Source of the DNA: Nostoc sp. LEGE 06077
GTDB lineage: Bacteria > Cyanobacteriota > Cyanobacteriia > Cyanobacteriales > Nostocaceae
Reading direction: 5' to 3'
Length of the DNA: 63,441 nt
NCBI RefSeq assembly: GCF_015207705.1
Contig: NZ_JADEWI010000041.1
Location: 1 to 63,441 of the forward strand
The stretch's first letter is position 1, and each line of letters starts with the position of its first letter. This document shows, piece after piece, positions 24,547 through 33,946 of the stretch. A program made the translations under genes and the position numbers. The notes below the pieces were generated by a model. That model was not told the origin of the DNA. It did not search any database and saw nothing but the letters and a program-made list of their open reading frames with translations.

Positions 24547-26370
24547 TCACCAATCGAGTAGGAAGTAGCTATCATTGCCGTCAGAATTTATCTTATTCCT
24601 CTCAATTAATTCAGATAACCCATCAAGTAATTCTGCGTCTGAGTAGCCTGATAACCTGTCAGCTTTCTTCAAATCGCGTAATGTCTTTGGCGTTTTATTT
24701 TTCACATTCTGGAAGTATTCATAAATCTTTTTAGCTACCTCGGACAATGGTTTTGGTTGAGGAAGGTGAGCAGCAGTTAAATTAAATTCAAGCTCATATA
24801 CTCTATCTAGATATTCATGATCATTTGCAATTGAATTGGCTTGATTAGATAGATTTGGCATTAATGCAACTACAAAACCACCAACAGAAGCAATCATTAC
24901 CGGACGTAAGTTTTGATAAGAGGCGGTTTTAATTTCTAGATATTTAGATTTAATTTGCTCCCTTTCTTGCTTACCTGGGATAATGTCACCTCTATTTAAA
25001 ATCAATTCCAGCACTCCATAAGATTCTTGCTCCCTTCCATTCTTAATGTACTTGTTACCTAACAGCAGTAAGTTGAGGCACATTCGGGTTTGAGCGTCCA
25101 TTTTTTCAATGCCCAATGCTGCTAAATTAAAAGACTGTAGAGAAGCAATAAACTTAGTATTAAACTCTCGACCAATCAGCAGAACATCAAGTAATTTACT
25201 GCCATAATTCCAATCAGAGTAAAGCTTGCTTAAAGAGTCAGCAATTACTAACCAATCATCCAAAATTAGAATCAATGGTGGTAGGGAATCGCGCTTTGAC
25301 TCTGGTAACTGTTTTCTTAATTTGTAGCTCAGGTAAAAGTTGTCAATTACGTCTTTTGCTAGGTCTGGGTTTTCCTGATCAAAAACAATTACCCTTTCTT
25401 TCTCCCGTAAACCGCAGAAACTATCATTCTTAGCACTAATCACCCAGATGTCCGCGTTGGGGCAATCTGCAAGGATTTTCTCAATCAAATAATTGAGGGT
25501 GACTGATTTACCGCTTCCTGGTGCAGCGACTAAAGCGGTAGAACTATCGGCTTTGGCTAAGGCTTGCAAAGTGTTAAGGGCAAGAGATTCTGAAGGGTGA
25601 AGACTTCCACCGCTATTTTGTTGTAATGTCTGCTGTTCAGTGCCAGTAACTTTATCGTCACCCCTGGCGATATCCTGCATTGACTGCCCCGGCAATGCTC
25701 CGGCTGGCTGTGCGGTTGCCTGCTGTAGTTGCGCCCGTGCTTCGGCTTCTGCCTTTAAACGTACCTGCTCTTGAAAAAGGGCTAATTCTTGGGGTGTCAT
25801 TTTTGACAATTGTGCGGATTTTAGCCGTCGATTCTCAGCCCATTGATGGAATTCGTAATCTAGCTGTGCGGTGTAACTTTCCTTGTGTAGTCTTAAACCT
25901 TGCTTGAGTCTGGCAATCAACCAATTGGTGCGGGTTTCTTCTCTGACTTTTGGCAACATCTGCACCAATCGCCATTCCCTAGCTTTGGACAAAGTGTAAG
26001 CTCCACATATTAAGGAAACTGATATCAATCCCCACCAAGACTTATCCGGGTTACTTGGGGGGATTGTTCTTAGACGGGTAGCTTTGGCAGGCACAAAACT
26101 ATCACGTTGAAACTCCGGGTTAGCTGGGGCGTATACTTCGGCGTTAAACTCGCTCTCTGGCATGATGTACCGCTTAGAGGGTGTACAGTACCGCAAACGG
26201 TTCACTGGGTTTTTTAGTGTTTCGGGGATAAAGCAATATTCCACCAAACTGATTTGAGTGCCAGTAAATGACTTTGCCCCACAAATTAACCCAATGGCCG
26301 CTAGCACCCCGACAGTAATATTGTTGGCTGTTCCCGAACGCAAGTAGTCTTCAAATTGCTTACGTTTCAT
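24547..26370 (-). CDS. FtsK/VirD4-like membrane ATPase, copy 1
   Basis: This 607-residue protein starts at the ATG that overlaps the upstream stop (ATGA). Two membrane segments lie near residues 18-37 and 108-125. A Gln/Ala-rich linker leads to the ATPase core: Walker A ALVAAPGSGKSVTLN (about 280), Walker B LILILDDWLVIAD (about 365). The C-terminus has a winged-helix-like end (LRDLKKADRLSGYSDAELLDGLSELIE). It resembles conjugative coupling proteins and FtsK-type DNA pumps. It is nearly identical to the gene at 61559. Confidence 0.8.
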   Translation of the reverse strand: MKRKQFEDYLRSGTANNITVGVLAAIGLICGAKSFTGTQISLVEYCFIPETLKNPVNRLRYCTPSKRYIMPESEFNAEVYAPANPEFQRDSFVPAKATRLRTIPPSNPDKSWWGLISVSLICGAYTLSKAREWRLVQMLPKVREETRTNWLIARLKQGLRLHKESYTAQLDYEFHQWAENRRLKSAQLSKMTPQELALFQEQVRLKAEAEARAQLQQATAQPAGALPGQSMQDIARGDDKVTGTEQQTLQQNSGGSLHPSESLALNTLQALAKADSSTALVAAPGSGKSVTLNYLIEKILADCPNADIWVISAKNDSFCGLREKERVIVFDQENPDLAKDVIDNFYLSYKLRKQLPESKRDSLPPLILILDDWLVIADSLSKLYSDWNYGSKLLDVLLIGREFNTKFIASLQSFNLAALGIEKMDAQTRMCLNLLLLGNKYIKNGREQESYGVLELILNRGDIIPGKQEREQIKSKYLEIKTASYQNLRPVMIASVGGFVVALMPNLSNQANSIANDHEYLDRVYELEFNLTAAHLPQPKPLSEVAKKIYEYFQNVKNKTPKTLRDLKKADRLSGYSDAELLDGLSELIERNKINSDGNDSYFLLDW

Positions 26371-26942
26371 TGGTTTTTCCCCCTGACGATTGCTGCCAAC
26401 ACCAACAATCCAAAACCAGCTAACCCAATCAACCCCCAAGGCGTTTCATTCTTAGGAGTTGGCTTAATTTCGTAGCTTTTTACCTCCTGATAGAACCGTG
26501 TTTTACCTGTTTTAGAGGCATTAGACACTGCCCGATATTCGTCAAAGGCAATCCACAGAGAAGCCCCTACGCTTACAGTTTGGGCAGTCGCTACCAAAAA
26601 ATCTTTGTCAATGTGAATTTGTCCATCATATTGAAGCTTGGTCAGGGTATTGGCGAAAAACAGCCCCAGTACAATGCTGCCCAGTGTGCCAGAAGCGATC
26701 GCCCCAATCCCCAGACTCGTTAGTAGGCTGACTCCAGCATTGGCGGTGAACACTCCCAAAAATGTGGACAAGGCTTTGTTGAGCAGTTGCTTGTTAGCGA
26801 AGACATCACGAATGGATTGCTCAAGGCGATCGCCGTCTTCCGATTCTGGGGTCGGTTTTTTTTCTGGAGTTTCACCCCAAATCAGAGGTGTGGACTGTTC
26901 GCCGGGGTGGAACTGCGATAGTAGGAATTCCATTTCGTTCAT
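26367..26942 (-). CDS. hypothetical membrane protein, partner of the FtsK-like ATPase
   Basis: This 191-residue protein has hydrophobic segments at about 60-83, 86-103 and 170-186, separated by a soluble loop. Its last codons overlap the ATPase start by 4 bp. The end of a second copy is visible at 63379-63441 in the same arrangement. The two are therefore a conserved gene pair. It could form the membrane platform of the ATPase. Confidence 0.7.
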   Translation of the reverse strand: MNEMEFLLSQFHPGEQSTPLIWGETPEKKPTPESEDGDRLEQSIRDVFANKQLLNKALSTFLGVFTANAGVSLLTSLGIGAIASGTLGSIVLGLFFANTLTKLQYDGQIHIDKDFLVATAQTVSVGASLWIAFDEYRAVSNASKTGKTRFYQEVKSYEIKPTPKNETPWGLIGLAGFGLLVLAAIVRGKNQ

Positions 26943-26960
26943 ACTTACCTCGCTTGGGGT

Positions 26961-26993
26961 GAAACAAAAAAAGCCAGAGTCTACCTGTACTCT
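26961..26993 (-). terminator. terminator or attenuator inside the operon
   Basis: On the minus strand GCCAGAG and CTCTGGC pair around a 10-nt loop and are followed by TTTTTTTG. It stands between the 223-aa gene and the membrane-protein gene and could lower expression of the last two genes. Confidence 0.65.
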
Positions 26994-27014
26994 GGCGCAA
27001 GCACAAACTAGAGC

Positions 27015-27686
27015 TTAAATGCCCATAAAATTGCGGAACCACTGCCCTACACGGCTAATGCCAGCAGTGCGGGAGTAGTTAGGTTTGGGTATGCGGTCAG
27101 TTTTCGCTTCACTACCGTTTGTCCACAGTGCGCCAGTTACGGCATTTTCATAAGCGCGATCTGCTGCGTCTTGAGCTTCAGGGACTTTATTAGAAGCTCT
27201 AATTAAATCAGCCTCATATTTTGCTAGAGCCATTAGGTCAGCCGTCGCCCCCGATATTTGAATCAGGCTTGACCGTTGAGCGTGTCGGGTAGCCTCGGCA
27301 GTAGTCGCGTTAACGTGTTCCGACTGCATCTCGGTCACTTCGTTTTTGAAACGCTGCTCACCAATTTTCGATGTGTTGATAGCTTTAAGTGTTTGCGTTC
27401 CGTGCTTCTGGGTCAGTTGCACCAACTCCGCATAGGCTTGATTCACATCCCCAGTTATCTCGATAATTTTCCGATATGCCTCCAATGCCTTGGGTAAATT
27501 GGCTTTGGCAGTGTCCGACAGTCGCGCCATATCTGCAATTTTGGTGATTACCGTTTGGTCGCCCTGCACGGCTTTGTTGAAGTCTTCTGCTGACACGTCA
27601 AACAAACTGCCCATTGCGTTGAGCGTACCAGGGGCATTATTGGGAATGTGATTTTTCAGTTTGGCGGTTCCATAATTACGAGCCAT
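27015..27686 (-). CDS. hypothetical helical protein, 223 aa
   Basis: A long, mostly alpha-helical protein (about residues 30-190), Ala/Glu/Lys-rich, with basic start (MARNYGTAKLKN) and an aromatic end (VGQWFRNFMGI). It has no signal and no catalytic motif. It lies 9 bp after the 100-aa gene. It may be a structural or tethering part of the ATPase system; this is a guess from context. Confidence 0.65.
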   Translation of the reverse strand: MARNYGTAKLKNHIPNNAPGTLNAMGSLFDVSAEDFNKAVQGDQTVITKIADMARLSDTAKANLPKALEAYRKIIEITGDVNQAYAELVQLTQKHGTQTLKAINTSKIGEQRFKNEVTEMQSEHVNATTAEATRHAQRSSLIQISGATADLMALAKYEADLIRASNKVPEAQDAADRAYENAVTGALWTNGSEAKTDRIPKPNYSRTAGISRVGQWFRNFMGI

Positions 27687-27695
27687 GTTTCACCC

Positions 27696-27998
27696 CTAGC
27701 GTTGGTATTTGAGTTGATTAATTAATGCTTCCGCCAATCCCAAGTGTTCGCCTATTTTGACTCGTTTATGAATACCTTGAACAATTGGAGAGACGGTTGA
27801 AAGTGCCTCTAATGCTGCTGAACCGCCAGAGACATTTATCTCTGCGCTCAAAAGATTTTGGACAACCCCATGTAACAGCAACAGTTTTTCTACCTTGCCC
27901 AGTTGTTCAAATGTGCTGCCATATTGTTGCTGAAGCTCGTCTAGGTAGGAACCATCAGAAGGCAGGACACTTGTAAAATAGCCAATGGGTTTATTCAT
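27696..27998 (-). CDS. hypothetical protein, 100 aa
   Basis: A small helical protein (LDELQQQYGSTFEQLGKVEKLLLLHGVVQNLL) ending in a basic tail. It is within the same minus-strand run of short genes. No known domain. Confidence 0.6.
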   Translation of the reverse strand: MNKPIGYFTSVLPSDGSYLDELQQQYGSTFEQLGKVEKLLLLHGVVQNLLSAEINVSGGSAALEALSTVSPIVQGIHKRVKIGEHLGLAEALINQLKYQR

Positions 27999-28086
27999 TC
28001 TTGGTATGATCCTTGTGGTGACGTGTGCTTAATACGTACATGAGGGGCGCTCGCCATGTTGGTCAGGCAATGCGATCGCTCCTCCA

Positions 28087-28284
28087 TCACTGAAAAAAGC
28101 CTTCTCTGGAAACATCAACAGTAGAAGCTGTGGACTCCCATTGCAGAGTATTGAAAAATTGAGTGACATCCCCAAGCGTTACGTCACAATCAAAGTTCAA
28201 CCTTTGATATTGTGGATGCTGCCGAATTTGGGTTACTAATTGTTGGGCTTGTGCAATCAATTCTGGTAGTGGTTGAGTGTTCAT
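28087..28284 (-). CDS. hypothetical protein, 65 aa
   Basis: A small Gln-rich helical protein (LPELIAQAQQLVTQIRQHPQYQ) starting 3 bp after the 82-aa gene ends. It has no recognisable motif, but tight packing supports it as part of the operon. Confidence 0.55.
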   Translation of the reverse strand: MNTQPLPELIAQAQQLVTQIRQHPQYQRLNFDCDVTLGDVTQFFNTLQWESTASTVDVSREGFFQ

Positions 28285-28287
28285 AAT

Positions 28288-28536
28288 TCACCTCAATATC
28301 CTTGAAAACTTCAGTTTTGTTTCAGAGCCTACACTGCTACAAAGAGGTAAGTTTTTCATCTCGATATTTGGAGATTGCTTCAGATTTTTAGTTTGCTGCC
28401 AACTGGTATATAAATAGCTGCCAACAAATGCAGGAATTACAATGCAAACCATCAGCATTAGGGGATGAACTTTTAATGCTTGCCACTTATAAGCAACTTC
28501 TAATCTCTCTCTGTTAGCGTCGATTTTGGCTGACAT
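28288..28536 (-). CDS. small membrane protein, 82 aa
   Basis: One transmembrane helix (about 26-48, LMLMVCIVIPAFVGSYLYTSW) follows a charged N-terminal helix. It overlaps the preceding 47-aa gene by 23 bp. Both are small membrane proteins. Confidence 0.55.
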   Translation of the reverse strand: MSAKIDANRERLEVAYKWQALKVHPLMLMVCIVIPAFVGSYLYTSWQQTKNLKQSPNIEMKNLPLCSSVGSETKLKFSRILR

Positions 28537-28657
28537 ACATTGCTAAACCTACTGCAAATAAACCCACTCCTAGAGGTGAAATAACTGCTGCTACACCACC
28601 GATTAGAGACAGAGTAGCCACACCGGAATAAAAACAAGTCTCAGTAATTAAGTGCAT
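28514..28657 (-). CDS. very small membrane protein, 47 aa
   Basis: The ATG at 28657 opens a 47-residue frame with two hydrophobic stretches (YSGVATLSLIGGVAAVIS and LGVGLFAVGLAMYV), ending at 28514. It lies between operon genes on the same strand and follows a GAAAGAAAGA purine run on the coding strand. Confidence 0.45.
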   Translation of the reverse strand: MHLITETCFYSGVATLSLIGGVAAVISPLGVGLFAVGLAMYVSQNRR

Positions 28658-28731
28658 CTTTCTTTCTCTTGAAACCTTCAACAACAACGATAAGAAACGA
28701 CTGTCTGACAGTGCTAAGGAGTAGGCAACGT

Positions 28732-29295
28732 CTAGATATTTGCTGCCAGATTCAGGATTTCTTCTAGTGATTTCTGAGCAGTTCGTTGTTTCGGGGTAAT
28801 CCCCCGTTGAGCTAAAAAATCGTTAGCATCAACTCCTTTGATGGAGTGAGCAGCAGCAGTTAACTCACCCGCCAATTCATCTAAGTAATCTTCTAAGCCA
28901 CTTCTAATTGTGTTGGAGTGGATGTGAACGAAGTTATTAACAACTGATTGACCACTGATAAATGCCAGAGTGGAAGTAATTTTATCAATGGTCAATGTGT
29001 AGTTTCCAGCAAACTCGCTCAGAGCATTCAAAGCTCCATTAATGATTTTTTGTTGTTCGGTAACTGGCAGAGTATTGTTAGTTGATGGAGCAATCGCGGC
29101 TATTTCTCCAGTTTGTTCTTGTGAGGCTTTCTGTTTGAGGACTTGGGCTAAAGTTTCAAACTCAGCGAAACTGATTTCTTTGAGACTATCAAAATCATCT
29201 GGATGCGATTCTTGCAAGGAGAATCTAATAATTTCCTCTGGCATCTCTAGCCGTTCACAAACTTCTTTGATAGCAATCATGTATGAAGTATTCAT
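28732..29295 (-). CDS. hypothetical protein, 187 aa
   Basis: A soluble, acidic helical protein. The first 60 residues (VCERLEMPEEIIRFSLQESHPDDFDSL) look like a helical recognition module; the rest contains an Ala/Thr-rich helical part. It overlaps the upstream regulator gene by 4 bp and is thus translationally coupled to it. Function is unknown. Confidence 0.65.
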   Translation of the reverse strand: MNTSYMIAIKEVCERLEMPEEIIRFSLQESHPDDFDSLKEISFAEFETLAQVLKQKASQEQTGEIAAIAPSTNNTLPVTEQQKIINGALNALSEFAGNYTLTIDKITSTLAFISGQSVVNNFVHIHSNTIRSGLEDYLDELAGELTAAAHSIKGVDANDFLAQRGITPKQRTAQKSLEEILNLAANI

Positions 29296-29666
29296 GCTGC
29301 ATTACCTCTAGTTACTTGATGAAATTGGCTAGTAAATTTCGCCGGACTAAAATCTTCGGGATGCTTTTTGATATAGTTCTTGACTCGTTCAGCCGATTTG
29401 AGATTTTGCATGACTCGGCCAATACGGGACAAACACCAAGATTGATAGGGTGACAACGGGCAAGAGCGGTCTGTACTGCCATCGGCTTTGACTGGGTAGG
29501 CTTGGCGATAGCTATCTATGCGGTATAGTGCAATGCCGTCCCAACTGACTAAAGTTGAACGAGCAACGTTAAGAATTCTTGCGAGTTCAGATTTTGTAAC
29601 ATAACTTTCGCAAAACAGACCAGGGGAATCTAAATCAAGTCCCCGTGCAGAGTTTGACGCTTTCAT
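29292..29666 (-). CDS. HTH regulator-like protein, first gene of the operon
   Basis: The 124-residue protein has a MerR/excisionase-like helix-turn-helix (YVTKSELARILNVARSTLVSWDGIALYRIDSY, about 22-53). It is the promoter-proximal gene of the minus-strand run that ends with the FtsK-like ATPase, and is divergent from the RHH gene at 29953. It probably controls the operon or binds its replicon. Confidence 0.65.
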   Translation of the reverse strand: MKASNSARGLDLDSPGLFCESYVTKSELARILNVARSTLVSWDGIALYRIDSYRQAYPVKADGSTDRSCPLSPYQSWCLSRIGRVMQNLKSAERVKNYIKKHPEDFSPAKFTSQFHQVTRGNAA

Positions 29667-29864
29667 AGAGCATCTATTGGTTAATGGGCAAATAGTGATT
29701 GATAGTCAATAACAAATGCTGACAAGTAGTCAACAGGTATTGGCAACTAACGGTAAATTTGGAGTGTCCACACGCTAAAAGGATTGATTTCTCAGGTTTT
29801 TCCTTACTCGGCAGACACGAATTGGTTAACGGCTGTTGTTGTTTCTCTGTCTTGTCTGTTATCA

Positions 29865-29945
29865 TAACGTATATCGCGCAATCGCGCAATACGTGGTAGA
29901 CGGAGATGCAGGGGGTGATGCGAGAATACTAGATATCGCGCAAAT
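29865..29945. promoter_or_regulatory. operator repeats between divergent regulators
   Basis: ATCGCGCAA occurs three times (about 29872, 29881 and 29935). The first two lie inside an ACGTA...TACGT inverted repeat. They sit just before the RHH gene and in front of the divergent operon, fitting a shared autoregulated operator. Confidence 0.6.
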
Positions 29946-29952
29946 AGAGAAA

Positions 29953-30108
29953 ATGCCTAAGAAAATTCCAGAGGGAATGACTGAGCTAAGTGTCTATGTG
30001 GACAAGGATGTGAAACTGAAATTTAAAGTGGCTTGTACTAAGCAAGGTAAGCCTATGGGCGAAGTAATAAACACATTACTCAAGGATTGGCTTAAGACAA
30101 ATGAGTAA
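29953..30108 (+). CDS. CopG/ParD-like ribbon-helix-helix regulator, 51 aa
   Basis: Translated from the ATG at 29953, the product (MTELSVYVDKDVKLKFKVACTKQGKPMGEVINTLLKDWLKT) is a complete RHH fold: beta strand, helix, turn, helix. A longer frame to 29836 runs through the operator and is unlikely. Its probable targets are the ATCGCGCAA repeats upstream. Such proteins often repress plasmid copy-number or transfer genes. Confidence 0.75.
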   Translation: MPKKIPEGMTELSVYVDKDVKLKFKVACTKQGKPMGEVINTLLKDWLKTNE

Positions 30109-30701
30109 AGACGCGATCGCAGAGGGGAAACTAACCTATCACTCAAGCTATAGCCAAACTAGTAAGATTTAATGGATTTATTAATTGGTATCTATATAAG
30201 GATTTCTGATTTTTTACTGACTGTTAGCCAAATGACAATATGTGCCTAGCGTTACTCAATGATATGCTGACAAGCAAACAACACCTTAACCCCAACCAAC
30301 TAAATTCTATTTATGCTTTTAAATCTTTAAGAAATTGAGCTAATAAGCCAAAAAGTCTGCGAGGTACGAACTCACAGACTTAGGCTCAAATTACTCATTT
30401 GATTTTGCTCATTTTTTGTGGATTCGGTGCGTCCAACACCTACCACGCGTCCACCCCACCAGGAAAGACAGAGTGTAAAACCCCCACAGGAATTGAATCA
30501 AGTGGAGCCTTTCTTTGATTATAAGTGTCTATCACTTTATTTCCAACAGATTGAGATGAAAAAATAGGCATGAAAAGTTTAGGGCAACTACTTGATTCTT
30601 AACCATCTACCGCACAAGTTACGCCAACTGTTCTGTAGATAAAAGTTTAACAACAGTCTTTTCTGAGCGAGGGCAATGTCAACCCAGCTTGGAGAAAGAA
30701 A
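30109..30701. other. 593-bp non-coding stretch upstream of rep, possible origin
   Basis: It contains no supportable gene. It has a GTCTG/CAGAC hairpin (about 30347-30380), A+T-rich segments and several short direct words. Position before the replication gene makes it a candidate origin, but no clear iteron array is visible by eye. Confidence 0.3.
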
Positions 30702-33700
30702 TTGAAAAGTTTATCAAGTGTTCTACCATCTGCTCAAAACTTATTGCCAGTCGAGAGCATCGAGGAGTTTACTAGCCGAATTGAGAAAGAATTTATTGCC
30801 GGGAGCGCGATCGCCCCAGAACTCTACACAGAAAATATCCGCATCATCAGCGACTTAGAAATCAGTGCAGGCGGGGAGGTCGCCACCCCAATACACGATG
30901 CACTTAACTGGAAATACACCAGATTTGGACATCAAGCCAAACCCACACTTTACGCCGCACTACTGCTAAACGAAGATGGCAGCCCTTGGCAAGCCAAACT
31001 CAGTACCCCCAGGACTGACACGAAAAAAGGCAAACTGCAAAAATACGAAACCCCAACTGGCAACGGTTCACGCGCCTATCTCCCCACCATTAACCGAGAA
31101 ACTCGACGCTTAATTGCCCTACGCTACAACGTCGAAGTGCCACCAGCAGGCGAAAGTTTTTGGAACTGGCTAGAACTTCACCCAGAAATCGAGATCATCA
31201 TGACAGAAGGTGGTAAAAAATCCTTATGCCTGTTGTCAGAGGGATACGTTGCCATTGCCCTTTATGGTGTTAACGGTGGCTACCGCACCAAGGACTCACT
31301 AGGCAACCCGATCACTCCCTATCTCATCCCTGACATAGCGCGGTTTGCTGTTAAAGACAGACACATTACCCTAGCCTTTGACCAGGACACAAACACAGCC
31401 ACCCAGAAACGGGTAAACGCTGCCATATATCGCTTTAGCCGATTACTGATGGCAGCAGGCAGCAAGATTGATATCGCCATTTGGAACGGTCAACAAGGAT
31501 TGTGTAAAGGTGTTGATGACCTAATAGTTAACGCAGGAATGAAGGCTTGGTCAACCTCCTTAAATCAAGCCCTACCACTTACACATTGGCAACTGTGGCA
31601 ACGCTTAGAACATCGTTTAACTTACGAACCCTCATTACAACTGACCACAGTTGACTTATCCACCTTGTCAATCAAAGATTTACCCCAGTCAGGAATTATT
31701 GCCATCGATTCGGGCAAGGGGACAGGTAAAACTAAGTTTATCGCCCTAACCACGGCTAAATCAGAGAAAGTCTTATCTGCTAGTCACAGAATTGCCCTGT
31801 CACAAAATTTATGTGCCAGGGCTAACTTAGATTACCGTGGCGATTTAGATAAATTCAACGGCAATTTTATTAAAGGCGCAGCTTACACCCTGAGAATTGG
31901 TTTTTGTGTTGATTCCCTCTTAGCGATCGACCCACAAAAATTTGTTGGCTGTGACTTAATCATTGATGAAATTGTCCAGGTAGTACGTCACTTACTCACC
32001 TCTAGCACCTGCGACCGCAACGGCAAACGCCCCGCATTACTGGCCAGGTTTGGCGAATTAATTAAAGTGGCCAGGAGGATTATTGTTGCTGATGCCGATT
32101 TAAATAACCAGACCCTACACTACCTCAAAGAACTCAGGGGAGATGGTACACCCATTTTCTTAATTCGCAACGACTATCAGCCGCAACCGTACCATGTAAC
32201 TTTTATTCAAGCTAAAGATAAATCAGCGATCATTAACGATTTAATTGCTGATGCCCGTCAACTAAAAGCAGGCAAGACGCTGTATGTTACTACAGATAGC
32301 AAAGCCACCAGCAAGACAACAGCGCGACTGCTGCAAAAAGCCATCCCAGAAATCAGAATCCTGTTAATTAACTCCGAAACTAGCGGCAATACCGTTGAAA
32401 AACGGTTTATGAAAACACCCGATGCTGTCATTGCCCAAGGATTATATGACGTGATTATTTGTACGCCCACAATTGCCACGGGAGTCAGCATTGAACTAAA
32501 AGATGTCATTGAAAAAGTCTATGGCATTTTCACAGGCGCATCATCCACCGACGCGGATATGTCCCAATCTTTAATTCGTGTCCGCGACACAGTAGAACGT
32601 GTGGTTTGGTGTGCCAAACGTGGTACAAATTACTGTAAAGTTTCCCGCTCAACCAATTCTCTCGAAATTAAAAACCAATTAAAACAAAGAACTGATGCCA
32701 CCGTTAGCTTAGTTCGTTCCAACCTCAGACCTGACGTTGTGGGAGAAATTGCCAATTACAACTGGCAAGATAACCCCCATATTAATCTCTATGCCCGGAT
32801 TAGTGCCGAGCAGAATTATTCGATGATGAATCTTGCTGATGCGCTATTAATTCGACTCAAACACGAAGGGCATCACATCAAAATCGATCAGCGACAATCC
32901 CAATCAGCAGTCAAAGTGTTATTAAAAGAAGCCAAAGATGAAATTCAATTGCAGGAAGCTCAAAATCTTGTAAACGCCGCCGATTTAACTTATGCAGAGG
33001 TGGTAGTTTTGGAATCCCTTGAAGCCATCTCACCAGAAGATACACTAGCGGTAACAAAATTTTATCTCAAAGACTTTTACTCTCTAGACCAGCTAACAGT
33101 AGAAGATGTGCTGTGGGATAAAAACGGCCAACGACGCGGAGAACTGCTCAACTTAGAGGCGCAACTCAATCCCGAATTATCACTCGATAAAACAGCCAAA
33201 TCATTAGAAAAACAAGCCTCTTGGAATCAAGGTGTTTGCCCGTGGGATATCTCCGGTACAGCACTGCGGCGACAAATTCGAGAAGCAATAGGATTAAACG
33301 ATTTTTTAGATCCTCATAAAGAATGGACGAAAGCCGACCTCAAACCCTACGCCGATAAAATACGCCTTTATGCCCCGGAAATACTCACTCACCTCAACCG
33401 CACCATCAGCGAAAAAATGAGTGATATGCAGGTTGTACATCAGCTGCTCTCGCAGTTCGGAATTAAAATTGCATTTCGTTGGTCGAGGTTTGAGCCGGGT
33501 TTTGAAAAGCAAAAAATCAAAGTCTGCCGACTTGATGCTGAAGTTTGGCACAGCCTAATGTCCGTTTTAGAGAGACGTGCCACACGACGCGAACAGCTTC
33601 ATGAGCATGGTGAATTGTCTGGATCTGGTATGCCTTTTAATACTAAAAACACTCTGGGAGATCCAAACCTACAAAGACCCGAATCTATTGCAAATAAACT

Positions 33701-33845
33701 AATTGGCTGTGTTGTGACAGTTGCTGGAGTTGACGACCAATTTCAGGTTCAGAGCTTGACTCTAGACAATAGAGCTAGATGCCATAACTTAACTAACAAT
33801 GCTGTCATTTTGCATGACATTTCTGAACTTATACCAGTCGATTGA
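30702..33845 (+). CDS. cyanobacterial plasmid replication protein (CyRepA1 type)
   Basis: This 1047-residue protein starts with TTG at 30702, 6 bp after GGAG (GGAGAAAGAA). The N-terminal third contains a DUF3854/TOPRIM-like primase part (LHPEIEIIMTEGGKKSLCLL, VKDRHITLAFDQDTNT). The middle has a helicase P-loop (IAIDSGKGTGKTKFI, about 336), a Walker B-like CDLIIDEIVQ, and IICTPTIATGVSIEL. Its C-terminal half is a large cyanobacteria-specific region. Together these mark the replication initiator of many cyanobacterial plasmids. It is the replication gene of this element. Confidence 0.85.
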   Translation: MKSLSSVLPSAQNLLPVESIEEFTSRIEKEFIAGSAIAPELYTENIRIISDLEISAGGEVATPIHDALNWKYTRFGHQAKPTLYAALLLNEDGSPWQAKLSTPRTDTKKGKLQKYETPTGNGSRAYLPTINRETRRLIALRYNVEVPPAGESFWNWLELHPEIEIIMTEGGKKSLCLLSEGYVAIALYGVNGGYRTKDSLGNPITPYLIPDIARFAVKDRHITLAFDQDTNTATQKRVNAAIYRFSRLLMAAGSKIDIAIWNGQQGLCKGVDDLIVNAGMKAWSTSLNQALPLTHWQLWQRLEHRLTYEPSLQLTTVDLSTLSIKDLPQSGIIAIDSGKGTGKTKFIALTTAKSEKVLSASHRIALSQNLCARANLDYRGDLDKFNGNFIKGAAYTLRIGFCVDSLLAIDPQKFVGCDLIIDEIVQVVRHLLTSSTCDRNGKRPALLARFGELIKVARRIIVADADLNNQTLHYLKELRGDGTPIFLIRNDYQPQPYHVTFIQAKDKSAIINDLIADARQLKAGKTLYVTTDSKATSKTTARLLQKAIPEIRILLINSETSGNTVEKRFMKTPDAVIAQGLYDVIICTPTIATGVSIELKDVIEKVYGIFTGASSTDADMSQSLIRVRDTVERVVWCAKRGTNYCKVSRSTNSLEIKNQLKQRTDATVSLVRSNLRPDVVGEIANYNWQDNPHINLYARISAEQNYSMMNLADALLIRLKHEGHHIKIDQRQSQSAVKVLLKEAKDEIQLQEAQNLVNAADLTYAEVVVLESLEAISPEDTLAVTKFYLKDFYSLDQLTVEDVLWDKNGQRRGELLNLEAQLNPELSLDKTAKSLEKQASWNQGVCPWDISGTALRRQIREAIGLNDFLDPHKEWTKADLKPYADKIRLYAPEILTHLNRTISEKMSDMQVVHQLLSQFGIKIAFRWSRFEPGFEKQKIKVCRLDAEVWHSLMSVLERRATRREQLHEHGELSGSGMPFNTKNTLGDPNLQRPESIANKLIGCVVTVAGVDDQFQVQSLTLDNRARCHNLTNNAVILHDISELIPVD

Positions 33846-33946
33846 ATGTGAAAGAAACCCTAGAAATTGTGGAATTAATATAGGCACTCAAGATTTAATT
33901 GCAGTGCTGTTCATTGTCGTCTTTAATTTAGCTCATTCCCCGGTTA

